NCBI GenBank assembly: GCA_964496875.1
Contig: CAZCBH010000012.1
Coordinates: 1-64,000 of the forward strand
Direction: 5' to 3'
DNA length: 64,000 nt
DNA from: RI-106 sp964496875
Lineage (GTDB): Bacteria > Cyanobacteriota > Vampirovibrionia > Obscuribacterales > Obscuribacteraceae
Part shown: positions 55,352 to 63,731 of the stretch, one piece after another
Layout: every line of letters begins with the position of its first letter
Numbering within the stretch: position 1 is the first letter of the stretch
Notes under the pieces: model-generated
What the model saw: only the letters and a program-made list of their open reading frames with translations
What the model was told of the DNA's origin: nothing
Databases searched by the model: none
Position numbers and translations under genes: made by a program

Positions 55352-56824
55352 CTAGGGTTGAACCGGATGATTGATATAGAGAAGCGCTGCGGTGGCTTGA
55401 TCTCGTCTGGTGAGAGCTGGTCTTATGCTTGGCGATTCGGAGAAGAACATGATGTCGGCATTATTGTTGGAATGTCCGTTTATGCCTATGGCATGACCGA
55501 CCTCATGAAGACAGACTTTGATGATTTCATCCTGGTTCATCATCTGCCCTGTAGAACGCGATCGGGTCAGGATTGTGAGCGTCGCTCCATTCAGGTTGAC
55601 GTTCTGTCCATCGGGCAGCGGCTGACCGGAGAGTCTGGTGAGACCTCCTTCTACCAGGCGGCCCCGGTCCATGATCTGGTTCGGATTATCAGTCCAGTTG
55701 CATATGATATTGGCAGACTGTGGATTCGATACCAGGCTCATTTTGAGTTTGTTGCCGGTCGCCTCTGCCCAGCTGGTGAAGGCATTCATAAGCGCTTCTT
55801 TGAAGAACGGATTGAATCCGTTCAATCCGGTGCCATCTGCTATGTAGACCCTGAGAGGCATCGCGGCAGGCGGCCAGCGAAAATATTTGCCACCGGATGC
55901 GGTACCGGCTAGATAATTGTCCGCGCCGGCATTTTGAAACTGGTTTTGACCGCTGCCGCCGATAGCTCCGCCAGCTTGTCTCATCTGATTCGACAGAGCT
56001 TTGATGCGACCGGCTATATCTTTTGCTTTCGGAGAGTTCGGATTCTCTTTGAGATATCTCTGATACCAGTTTATTGCTTGGGGAATATCGCCGAGACTTT
56101 GATAGTTGGAGGCGATATTAATAACGCTCTCTTTCTGTGATGGATCCAGTGAGAGCGCCTTTTGAAAAGCGTCGACGGCTTGTTGATGCCGGCCTTCTTT
56201 CGCCAGGGCGTAGCCGAGATAGAAAAATCCCGGAGCAAAATCAGGATTGGAAGCAGTCACCTGTTGGAAGGTGGCTATGGCTGCCCGGGCATTACCCGAG
56301 TTCAACTGGGCCTGACCTTGTTCTACCATGCTGCGGAGATTGCCCTGGTTGCTTCGCGCTCCTGCTTGATTGAGATAGGCTTCGGCCTGGGCCCGCATAG
56401 GTGAGCTCGGATTTTCTTGAATAAACTGTTGCAGCAAGGGCACAGCCTTCTCTAAACTGCCCAGGTTCATATAGCAAGTTGCCAGGTTTATCTTGATGAA
56501 AGACATGGTCGAATCGATGCTGAGGGCGCGTTCGTATTCGGGAATTGCCTTTTGAGTTTTGAGACTGTTTTGATAGGCCATGCCAAGATAGCCGTGCACC
56601 TCGGCAGCATTCGGTTCGAGCTTCTCTGCTTTTTTCAGAAGAGAGACAGCCTGGTCGAACTGGCGATTGTTTATCATCTGCTCCGCTTGCTGGCACATAG
56701 AGCGGACTTCATCGCCGAGGGCGAAGACCGGGCTCAAGGATGTGCCACCAGATATGGTAAGCAGCATCGAGAAGAATACGATGAGCAAACTCTGGTTTGA
56801 TTGAAATCTCTTTGTGAAGTTCAT
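55352..56824 (-). CDS. Secreted TPR protein with matrixin-like metalloprotease domain
   Basis: 490 residues. A signal peptide (LLIVFFSMLLTISGG) precedes six or seven TPR units (about 40-265), a Gly/Gln-rich linker, and a metzincin-type peptidase domain (about 305-490). The zinc site is HEVGHAIGINGH (H440, H444, H451), the HExxHxxGxxGH variant seen in bacterial matrixins, and the Met-turn is DIMF. It should cleave or process proteins outside the cell, with TPRs for substrate or partner binding. Diverges from the ArsC-like gene over 81 bases that include a 12-bp palindrome ATCATTAATGAT (56855-56866). Confidence 0.87.
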   Translation of the reverse strand: MNFTKRFQSNQSLLIVFFSMLLTISGGTSLSPVFALGDEVRSMCQQAEQMINNRQFDQAVSLLKKAEKLEPNAAEVHGYLGMAYQNSLKTQKAIPEYERALSIDSTMSFIKINLATCYMNLGSLEKAVPLLQQFIQENPSSPMRAQAEAYLNQAGARSNQGNLRSMVEQGQAQLNSGNARAAIATFQQVTASNPDFAPGFFYLGYALAKEGRHQQAVDAFQKALSLDPSQKESVINIASNYQSLGDIPQAINWYQRYLKENPNSPKAKDIAGRIKALSNQMRQAGGAIGGSGQNQFQNAGADNYLAGTASGGKYFRWPPAAMPLRVYIADGTGLNGFNPFFKEALMNAFTSWAEATGNKLKMSLVSNPQSANIICNWTDNPNQIMDRGRLVEGGLTRLSGQPLPDGQNVNLNGATLTILTRSRSTGQMMNQDEIIKVCLHEVGHAIGINGHSNNNADIMFFSESPSIRPALTRRDQATAALLYINHPVQP

Positions 56825-56905
56825 GAAAACAGTATGGCAAAGATGTGGATATCAATCATTAATGATAGTATTTTCGGCTGTCGATTCTTATCTAAGGAAT
56901 GAGAT

Positions 56906-57262
56906 ATGAGCACGAAAATAGTCGTTTATGAGAAACCAACATGCACCAAATGCCGTCAGGCCAACAAGCTTTTGAAAGAGTGCGGTGTCGACTATGAAAA
57001 GATCAACTACTACGAGAAGCCGCTTTCGGCAAATAAACTGAAAGAGTTGGTCAAGAAGATGGGCATATCTGCCAGGGACCTGCTCCGGACAAGCGAGCAG
57101 GTCTATCGTGACCTGAAGCTGGCCAAGGCTGAATTGAGCGATAAAGAGATAATCGACTTGATGGTTGAGCATCCCGATCTGATTCAGCGTCCGATTGTGG
57201 AGAAGGGTAGTAAAGCAGTTCTTGGTAGACCCACCGAGAACATTAATGAGCTTATTGGCTGA
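56906..57262 (+). CDS. ArsC/Spx-family thioredoxin-fold protein
   Basis: 118 residues. The active site CTKC near residue 13, the helix RDLLRTSEQVYRDL and the LIQRPIVEKG end match the arsenate-reductase-like (ArsC/YffB/Spx) family. The RP-containing strand is the family's substrate loop. No ars genes are near, so arsenate reduction is not implied; a general thiol reductase is as likely. AAGGAATGAG precedes ATG 56906. Confidence 0.85.
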   Translation: MSTKIVVYEKPTCTKCRQANKLLKECGVDYEKINYYEKPLSANKLKELVKKMGISARDLLRTSEQVYRDLKLAKAELSDKEIIDLMVEHPDLIQRPIVEKGSKAVLGRPTENINELIG

Positions 57263-57360
57263 GCGAACTAGAGTAAACATATCGCCAAGATATAAGACTA
57301 TTTTTGAATTTAATCCAGGATTTCTCTATAGTAGAATGTCTCGAAAGTCAGGTTTTCAAT

Positions 57361-57855
57361 ATGCTTCTTATTCTTCTAGCGCTGGTCTGTCTCACCGCAT
57401 CTTTCAATTCTGAAGCAGTTGCCGACTGGTACTGGGATTTCATCTATAAGGGCAAGGTCAGAGCAGCTCAAGAGCTGCTCAAGTCGGATCTTCGCAGAAC
57501 TAACGGACAGCTCGATCGCAATCCGTCCTGGAAGCCCGGCGAGACCATCTCTTTCAAAATTTATACAGAGAATGGCGAGGTGCCCATATCTGGCTATGTG
57601 CCCCGCCCGGTCGAGAACGGCTATGTCTCTAATGCGCAGAGAGGCGGACATTTCGTGGTCTACTACAGACCTCTGGTGCCCAGGCAATGCGTGCTTGAGC
57701 CCTCCTGGAGCAGTGCCCAGTCTCTGTTGCGTAAGCCCAAACCTGCTCGGGTGCCCGGGGATAGCGTCTCGCGCTATCTATCTTTGTGGGGCAAAGTGCT
57801 GGCTTTGATGTTGTTCTTTTTCGGAGTTACCTCGGTAGCGAAGAACACGATGTAA
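57361..57855 (+). CDS. Small membrane or exported protein, DUF3592-like
   Basis: 164 residues from ATG 57361, giving an N-terminal helix (LLILLALVCLTASF); an upstream start at 57304 would add 19 polar residues. A beta-rich middle (GETISFKIYTENGEVPISGYV, GGHFVVYYRPLVPRQCVLEP) and a second helix at the end (LALMLFFFGVTSV) resemble DUF3592 membrane proteins. TATAGT at 57327-57332 may be its -10 box. Role unknown. Converges with the glucosaminidase-like gene. Confidence 0.62.
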   Translation: MLLILLALVCLTASFNSEAVADWYWDFIYKGKVRAAQELLKSDLRRTNGQLDRNPSWKPGETISFKIYTENGEVPISGYVPRPVENGYVSNAQRGGHFVVYYRPLVPRQCVLEPSWSSAQSLLRKPKPARVPGDSVSRYLSLWGKVLALMLFFFGVTSVAKNTM

Positions 57856-57868
57856 GTCCGGAGGAAGA

Positions 57869-59119
57869 TCAGGCGACAGCGGTACTGGAGCCGTTGTCCC
57901 AGCCGTTGACCATGCCTTTGACGTTGGCGATATAGGCGGTGGTGTCGTTTTCAGACTTGGGTGCGTAGGTATTCAGCACCTGGGACAGATGGGTGTGGCC
58001 GCGACCACCTTCGGATTGCGGAGCCAGATATTTATCGTCTATCAGGCGATACCAGTCTTTGATGCCGTCTTCCCAGGTCGGGTAGGCGCGGAAGCCTTTA
58101 TAAGAGCCTGCCGGACCTTCTCCTTTTATGTTTCCGAAACTCTTCGTATGTCTTGCCACTCCGGCTGTTCCTGCGCTGGATTCCTGAATGAAGAAGCCCA
58201 GAGCGATGGCTGGGTTTATGCCGGTGCGTACCCCTTCGTCGTAGATCAGTTGACCCAGGCCGGCAGCCGGTGAACCATAGGATTTGAGCACTTCGTCGAT
58301 TTTTTCCGCGGTTATCGTAGGCGGACCTTTCATGGCGAGGTCTCCGGCCACCGGTGCAAAGTTTTCGATATTGCCCCGGGGACCGATGGGCTCTGCCGGG
58401 TAGTTGCCGCTGTCATATCCTGGTGAAGCGCTGCGGTATCCTGGCGAGCTGCTCCTTCCTCCAGGGCTGAATGGGGTCGCCGAATAATTGCGAGGAGCCG
58501 ACGCACTGGAGCGATAGGATGGAGATGAGTTTCCGGGGCTGGAGTTGCCGGGGTCATAATCAGGTGCCACCGAGGCGCGTGGAGAACTTGTATTGGCGCG
58601 GCTGGAGTCGGCTGCCGGCAGATTGGGCTCCGCGTGGAGCTTGTCCGTCCATTCCTGGGGAACAGGCTTACCCGGATTGTATTTCTGGTAATAGCGAATC
58701 AGCTCTCTGACCGTGGCTTTCTGGGCTTCGTTCGCTGATTTAATTGCCTCGGCGCTGCCGCCGCCTTCTATCTGGATATTGAGATTGCCGTCCTGGGCGA
58801 TAACTGCTTTATTGGGATTTTTTCTTATCTGTCCGTCTTCACCGATGATAAAGTCCGGTTCGACTCCTGCCGCCTCGTTCTGGGAGGCTGTGGTGACATT
58901 GACCTCGCCGATATTGAGAAAGTACGGCTCTATGGTCTGGGGCTCTATCGCCGGCGATTCCGAGATACTGACGTTGGGCAAAGCTGTTTTAGAGGGGCTC
59001 GCCATGTCGTCTACGCTGAGGGATTTGAGATCGAAGCTGGCGAAGTCTCCTGCGGTGGCCGCTTTGGCAGAACTGGTCGGCAGATCCGCGCTTTCAAATC
59101 CACGAGTCGAAATTGACAT
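57869..59119 (-). CDS. Glucosaminidase-like (GH73/lysozyme-fold) protein
   Basis: 416 residues. Residues about 265-410 match the mannosyl-glycoprotein endo-beta-N-acetylglucosaminidase-like domain: ALGFFIQESSAGT with the likely catalytic Glu, then SFGNIKGEG and YPTWEDGIKDWYRLI. The N-terminal 260 residues are Ser/Pro/Gly/Tyr-rich and disordered (SSPSYRSSASAPRNYS). No signal peptide is visible, so it may be exported by another route or act after lysis. It probably cuts peptidoglycan glycan strands. GAGGAAA precedes ATG 59119. Confidence 0.83.
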   Translation of the reverse strand: MSISTRGFESADLPTSSAKAATAGDFASFDLKSLSVDDMASPSKTALPNVSISESPAIEPQTIEPYFLNIGEVNVTTASQNEAAGVEPDFIIGEDGQIRKNPNKAVIAQDGNLNIQIEGGGSAEAIKSANEAQKATVRELIRYYQKYNPGKPVPQEWTDKLHAEPNLPAADSSRANTSSPRASVAPDYDPGNSSPGNSSPSYRSSASAPRNYSATPFSPGGRSSSPGYRSASPGYDSGNYPAEPIGPRGNIENFAPVAGDLAMKGPPTITAEKIDEVLKSYGSPAAGLGQLIYDEGVRTGINPAIALGFFIQESSAGTAGVARHTKSFGNIKGEGPAGSYKGFRAYPTWEDGIKDWYRLIDDKYLAPQSEGGRGHTHLSQVLNTYAPKSENDTTAYIANVKGMVNGWDNGSSTAVA

Positions 59120-59364
59120 GGAGGGTTTCCTCTGACTTGTATAAGGACCTGAGCAGGTGGGGGGCTGTTCTCGATTTGCAGAAGCAAATCGAACCGGTTC
59201 TTACGATATTATTGTGAGCGATATACTGAGGATATTGATTCTGCGGGACTTCGTCAACGCAAAAGGTGGGGAAAATCCCATGATCTTGCAAACGGTTTAA
59301 TCTTTGCTTCGCAGGCGCCAAACAGATAGAATGACCTGGTCTTTAGTGAATTGATGGGGTCGGA

Positions 59365-60072
59365 GTGAAACTGGAGCTGGTTAAAAAGCGTTCTGGCTAC
59401 GCCATCGATACCTTTGTCGATGCCTGGGTTATTGGAGCGCGTAAGTTCTTTCCTTTATTGGGCGCCTGGGCAGTGACCCTGCTTTTGCCGGTGCTTCTGA
59501 TGGTGGTGGGTACCATCGCCGGTCTTGGTATCGATACCATGCAGGGCTTCAAACAGGGAGGTGTTTTCACCTTAATAGGTCTTCTGGTGCCGGGAATTAT
59601 GATCGGCTGGATGTGGCCGGGCTGGATGTATTTCTGTCTTAAGCTCGCAAGGGATATTCCCGTCAAGTGGACCGATCTGTTTCGCCCCCTGCCCGAGGCT
59701 GTATCGGGTATTGTGGCGCTTTCTATAACCTCGGTGCTTATCGGTCTCGGTATGATTCTGGTGGTACCCGGCGTACTTCTCTATTTGAAGTGGCAGCTTG
59801 TTCCCTTTTATATAGTCGATCGCAAGTACGGACCTATCAGGGCGATGACGCAGAGCTGGCATGATACCGACAGGCTCTTTATGACGCTCGGTCTTATGGA
59901 CCTGCTCTTTGCCGGGGTGTTCTCTTTGATAGCTGCTACGGTGTTCGGCCCGGTGGCACTGGCCATGGCGTTTTCTATGGCTAGCGCCCTTGTCTATCAT
60001 CGCTGGCTCACCGATGAAAATCATCCGGATATGCCGCGATTGGAAGACGAAGAGCACGAAAGCGCAGTGTGA
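59365..60072 (+). CDS. Polytopic membrane protein of unknown function
   Basis: 235 residues starting at GTG 59365 (KLELVKKRSGY). About five to six hydrophobic helices, beginning DAWVIGARKFFPLLGAWAVTL and including a conserved-looking YLKWQLVPFYIVDRKYGPI and AMTQSWHDT. This pattern occurs in DUF975/glycerophosphodiesterase-membrane-type proteins of no established role. The acidic tail (EDEEHESAV) is cytoplasmic. Monocistronic. Confidence 0.75.
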   Translation: MKLELVKKRSGYAIDTFVDAWVIGARKFFPLLGAWAVTLLLPVLLMVVGTIAGLGIDTMQGFKQGGVFTLIGLLVPGIMIGWMWPGWMYFCLKLARDIPVKWTDLFRPLPEAVSGIVALSITSVLIGLGMILVVPGVLLYLKWQLVPFYIVDRKYGPIRAMTQSWHDTDRLFMTLGLMDLLFAGVFSLIAATVFGPVALAMAFSMASALVYHRWLTDENHPDMPRLEDEEHESAV

Positions 60073-60255
60073 TAAACTGCCAAAACTGACTATATCAGGG
60101 GATTTGCGCTCTCACTCAATAGTGGTAGAGACAGTCAGAAATAATTGCATGTGGATACGACTATATAGTCAAACCTAACAGCGACTATCTTTGATACCGG
60201 TCTAGGATAGGATAACAAGACTATGGTAGTCCTGCATTTGAGGAAGAATTAGAAG

Positions 60256-60486
60256 ATGCGACAAGAATCTAAAGGCATATCCTTAAAAGTAATCAGCATC
60301 TTGCTTGTATGGTTTTTATCTGTTTCTGTCTGCGGGATCTTTCATGCCGCCCATATCTGCCTTGGAATGAGCATCGCTTCTATGGCGCTTTTGATGTCGG
60401 AGAAGAATTGGACAGCGAAGTCTATAACCGCATTGACTCTAAATATGGTGGCAATGGGCTTGAGTTTCTGGCTTTTGATCCGCTGA
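60256..60486 (+). CDS. Small two-helix membrane protein, 76 aa
   Basis: GAGGAAG lies 10 bases before ATG 60256. Two hydrophobic helices (SILLVWFLSVSVCGIF and ALTLNMVAMGLSFWLLI) with a short loop. No family recognised. Confidence 0.6.
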   Translation: MRQESKGISLKVISILLVWFLSVSVCGIFHAAHICLGMSIASMALLMSEKNWTAKSITALTLNMVAMGLSFWLLIR

Positions 60487-60519
60487 TTTCGATCTACCTT
60501 GCCATTATGAATTCCCGTT

Positions 60520-61170
60520 TCAGGGTTTGAAAGAGGCGATAAAGCGCTGTACGTCCGGGCTCTGGGGATCCTGGGTGATTACCTCAAGATAATAAAGAGC
60601 CAGATCGGTTACATAGCAGATATAGGTCACGTCGGCTTTGCCGACCTTGCCTGAATACTGCATGGACTGTGCTCCACCGACATTGAATTTGCCGACGAAA
60701 TCTATCTTTGGATTGAGCTTCATCTGATTGAAAGTCATCAGATTGGCCTGGATGATCTGGTCTGTCCATATCTCCAGAGCCTGTTCGTTGGTGACTCCTT
60801 TTTTGCGGTCGCTTTCCAGATTTCTCGAACTGACACCTACTGTATAGGAGAGTTTACTTCCCTGGGGTTTGTATACATAGCGAAGTGTTCCATCGGGAAG
60901 CTGTTGAGCATCGACAGGCGCAGGCATTTCGAAGGTGGTGCTGGTTCCAATTATAGAGATTTTCTTCCAGCCGCCGGGCGCATCGGTCATCGTATGTGGT
61001 GCGCCGCCCGGAGCCTGCTCTTGTTGAGTCTGTTGTCCCTGCATCGGCATCTGCCCCTGATTCATTTGTTGCTGCTGTTGCTGTTGCTGATCAGCGCCGC
61101 CGCAGGCCGCCAAAAAGAGAACGGCTGCCAGGCTACCGAGTGCGCAGGATGCTTTTTTATGATCGATCAT
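60520..61170 (-). CDS. Lipoprotein with poly-Gln linker
   Basis: 216 residues. The lipobox is LAAC at about 20-23, followed by GGADQ and a Gln/Met-rich linker, then a soluble domain (about 65-216) with strands KKISIIGTSTTFEMPA, LSYTVGVSS and ADVTYICYVTDLALYYLEVI. The fold is not recognised. Being a lipoprotein, it is a substrate of the Lnt encoded in this window. It lies 23 bases downstream of the helical-repeat gene and is probably co-transcribed. Confidence 0.8.
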   Translation of the reverse strand: MIDHKKASCALGSLAAVLFLAACGGADQQQQQQQQMNQGQMPMQGQQTQQEQAPGGAPHTMTDAPGGWKKISIIGTSTTFEMPAPVDAQQLPDGTLRYVYKPQGSKLSYTVGVSSRNLESDRKKGVTNEQALEIWTDQIIQANLMTFNQMKLNPKIDFVGKFNVGGAQSMQYSGKVGKADVTYICYVTDLALYYLEVITQDPQSPDVQRFIASFKP

Positions 61171-61193
61171 GGTTGATTATTCTCTTCCTTGTC

Positions 61194-62198
61194 TTATATG
61201 CCGAGTAGTTTCTGGTCGATGCTGCGAGTCAGATCCTCCATTTCGCGAAAAAGCTCTCTTTGCTTGCTGAAAGAGAGGTTCGGGCTGTTTCTGAGCTCAG
61301 TCTCTATGGAATGAATGCGGTTCTCTTTTCTATATAGTTCACTGGCTTCGGCTCGGCTCAGTTTACCCCGGGTGATGCCGTCGGCGATTCTCTGGTTGAT
61401 TATCGGGGCCTGTCTTTGTCGACCATGATTTCTGCCATAACCATGACCCCGGTGTCTTGAATTGTAGCCGTAACCGTAGCCGCTGGTGGAGTTGATTTTG
61501 CTTCGCAACTCTCGTAAGGCGGTTAGTAGATTATGCTCTTCATCATAGTCTATGCGGCCGTCTTTGAGGTAAATCAGTTCATCGTTTCTGATTTTGTTGA
61601 GAGTATTCTGGTAGTCTCTCGATTCGTTCCAGGAGATTCTACCCTCGCTGAGTGCCTGGGAAATGGCGGAATCTATCTCGGCTTGCATGCTGTCTATGTG
61701 GGCTTTTCTTAGCTCGGCATTTTTAAGGACGCCACCGCTGTTTTGACGACCGCCGTATTTTCTGAACCATTCGTCATGGGAGAGGTTGCCTGTGCCGGTG
61801 GTGGCAGAGTTTTCCATGTAGGCTTTGATTTTAGAAGAGAGAAAGTTGAGTTCATCCAGCAGTTTTACGACTTCGGGATCTTGCAGGGTGCCGTCGGCGA
61901 GATATTCCGATTCATGATGGGCGATTTGAACGAGGTCGGTGCGCAGTTCGCTCTCTTCTGAGGGGGTGAGCTGACCTGTTTTTACTCCGGCTTCGATGTT
62001 CTGTTCCAACTCGGCCTGACGATTGTTGAGGTTTGTCTTGGTGACGGACTGGGCCTGGTCAGGGCTCAGGCTATTGCCCTTCAAAGTAGCGTCGAGATAA
62101 TTGCGAAAAAGCTCTTTATAGTCGAGAGCGCTGGCTGGGGTTAATGATACAGCGAATACTGAGGCGATAGTTAAGGAGAGGAGCAATCTGTTCTTCAT
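61194..62198 (-). CDS. Secreted helical-repeat protein
   Basis: 334 residues. Signal peptide (RLLLSLTIASVFAVSLTPASA) then three diverged repeats of about 65-70 residues, each with the pattern (I/A)xxGxxxGxL(S/T)xxExxxL followed by a charged helix: EAGVKTGQLTPSEESEL, SQALSEGRISWNESRDY, ADGITRGKLSRAEASEL. A Gly/Tyr/His/Arg-rich linker (YGYGYNSRHRGHGYGRNHG) separates repeats 2 and 3. Periplasmic or surface; function unknown. Diverges from the M48 gene across 361 bases. Confidence 0.8.
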   Translation of the reverse strand: MKNRLLLSLTIASVFAVSLTPASALDYKELFRNYLDATLKGNSLSPDQAQSVTKTNLNNRQAELEQNIEAGVKTGQLTPSEESELRTDLVQIAHHESEYLADGTLQDPEVVKLLDELNFLSSKIKAYMENSATTGTGNLSHDEWFRKYGGRQNSGGVLKNAELRKAHIDSMQAEIDSAISQALSEGRISWNESRDYQNTLNKIRNDELIYLKDGRIDYDEEHNLLTALRELRSKINSTSGYGYGYNSRHRGHGYGRNHGRQRQAPIINQRIADGITRGKLSRAEASELYRKENRIHSIETELRNSPNLSFSKQRELFREMEDLTRSIDQKLLGI

Positions 62199-62287
62199 AG
62201 CTAAATTCCTGCGGATAGCTTCTATCTGTACCTGTCACTTATACCCGAATGATTCGAATCTGTCCTCTCGGTTGCAAGGGGGGCAGG

Positions 62288-62320
62288 GGCGGTATCTATT
62301 GCCCTGTAATAGATACCGCC
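62288..62320. repeat. 13-bp perfect inverted repeat
   Basis: GGCGGTATCTATT (62288-62300) / AATAGATACCGCC (62308-62320) with a 7-base loop. It lies between two divergent genes, so no gene terminates here, and there is no T-run. It may be an operator or part of an unannotated RNA. A second, weaker inverted repeat CATTTGA/TCAAATG is at 62429-62462, and a hairpin around CTGGA/TCCAG at 62470-62490. Nothing else is seen in 62199-62559. Confidence 0.5.
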
Positions 62321-62559
62321 GTTTCTGATGAAAGTTAAAAGCTGGCAAAGTGGAGCAGCAGATCTTTAATCTGCCATTAAGCAGAACAGTGAAGTCAAGG
62401 GAATGCCTCTATACTGGTAACAGTCAGTCATTTGATTACTTCTAGCAATAATTAGTCAAATGCGCTTCCTGGATCCCTGCGGGTTCCAGGGGGCGTTTTC
62501 TCAGTGTTTCTCTATTGATGGCATATTCGGTGCCGGATTAATCCAAAGTGAGGTTCGTG

Positions 62560-63717
62560 ATGAAATTCAATTTTTTATGCGGTCCTGACAGATGCTGCGC
62601 TGCTCTGGCTGATGCCCAGCTAGAAAGACGCTGGCGGGGATTTTTTATCTGGCTGCTCTTTTTACCTTTCATTCTGGCTGCATTTCTTGCTGTAGGAAAA
62701 GCCGGAGACGCTCTTTTGACCGGTCAAACCACAATGACAGCCGATCTTTGCGCCGTGCTGGTCGTCACATTCCTCAGCTCGGTTATGGCCTGTGTCTATA
62801 CCGCGCTTTCCGGCAAGGACGCTTCAAAGAGCCAAAGCGTAGAGGTCGAGTCGGATGGGTCGGATGAAGAGACTGATGAAGAGACTGATGATTCGGTTCG
62901 TCCGTCATTCTTAAAGGGAGCCGTCCTTTTCCTGGCATGTTTTTTGCTGGTAGGAAGCTTTCAGGTGCTTTATCTTGTCTCTTATCGCTGGTTCGGCAAC
63001 TTCTGGTGGCTGGTGCCCGCCCTGACCTCCATCGGCTTTGGCGCGGCAACGATAGGGATTCAGAGCAAAGTTCTGAAACAGATCTTTCCCGCCTCTCCCC
63101 TGGCAGATCAGTCCATGAGCCGCCGTCTTTATGAGATAGCCGATCAAGCAGGCTTTCCTCTGGTGGAGCTGCTCCATCTGGATGCGGGCATAAACATGAA
63201 TGACAAGCCGCTTTTCGTGGCAACTATCCAGGACAGACCGAGGGTTTATTTCACTTCGATAATCCTCGATAATCTCACCGACGAGCAGATCATGGTGGCA
63301 TTCGCCCATGAACTGGGTCACGCCAAGATGAATCATGTTTACTGCAAACTGATTTTGAAGTACCTGCTTGTGCTCGTTAAATGGGCCATTGCCGCTAAGG
63401 TAGTCTCTGCCGTATGTGGTGGTGCTGGTGGTGCATTCATTCTCCTCACGCTGCTTTATGCAGTGGATGCGGTGACAGGAGTCATCTTCCCCGCTTTAGA
63501 AGGGGTGTATTCGCGCTATTGCGAAAAGCAGGCAGATCTCTTCGCTTTGGAGCTCACCGGAGACGTAGAAAACTTCGTCACCGCCTTCGAGCGATTGTAT
63601 GAAGTTGTTCCTGGTATCAAGGCAAGACATGCCCTACTCAAAGTCTATGCTACTCATCCCGGTCTCGAAAAGCGGATAGGTTACGCCCGAGCCTGGAAGA
63701 CAGCATCCGGTAATTAG
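62560..63717 (+). CDS. M48-family membrane metalloprotease
   Basis: 385 residues from ATG 62560 (GAGG 6 bases upstream); GTG 62548 is less likely. Four to five hydrophobic helices, an acidic loop (SDEETDEETDD), and the zinc site HELGH (H250, E251, H254) with the third-ligand Glu region EKQADLFALEL. This is the HtpX/Ste24-like layout, used in quality control of membrane proteins or in CAAX processing. Cys-rich N-terminus (CGPDRCCAA). It is followed 14 bases later by another gene, probably an operon. Confidence 0.88.
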   Translation: MKFNFLCGPDRCCAALADAQLERRWRGFFIWLLFLPFILAAFLAVGKAGDALLTGQTTMTADLCAVLVVTFLSSVMACVYTALSGKDASKSQSVEVESDGSDEETDEETDDSVRPSFLKGAVLFLACFLLVGSFQVLYLVSYRWFGNFWWLVPALTSIGFGAATIGIQSKVLKQIFPASPLADQSMSRRLYEIADQAGFPLVELLHLDAGINMNDKPLFVATIQDRPRVYFTSIILDNLTDEQIMVAFAHELGHAKMNHVYCKLILKYLLVLVKWAIAAKVVSAVCGGAGGAFILLTLLYAVDAVTGVIFPALEGVYSRYCEKQADLFALELTGDVENFVTAFERLYEVVPGIKARHALLKVYATHPGLEKRIGYARAWKTASGN

Positions 63718-63731
63718 GAAGGAGAAAAGAG

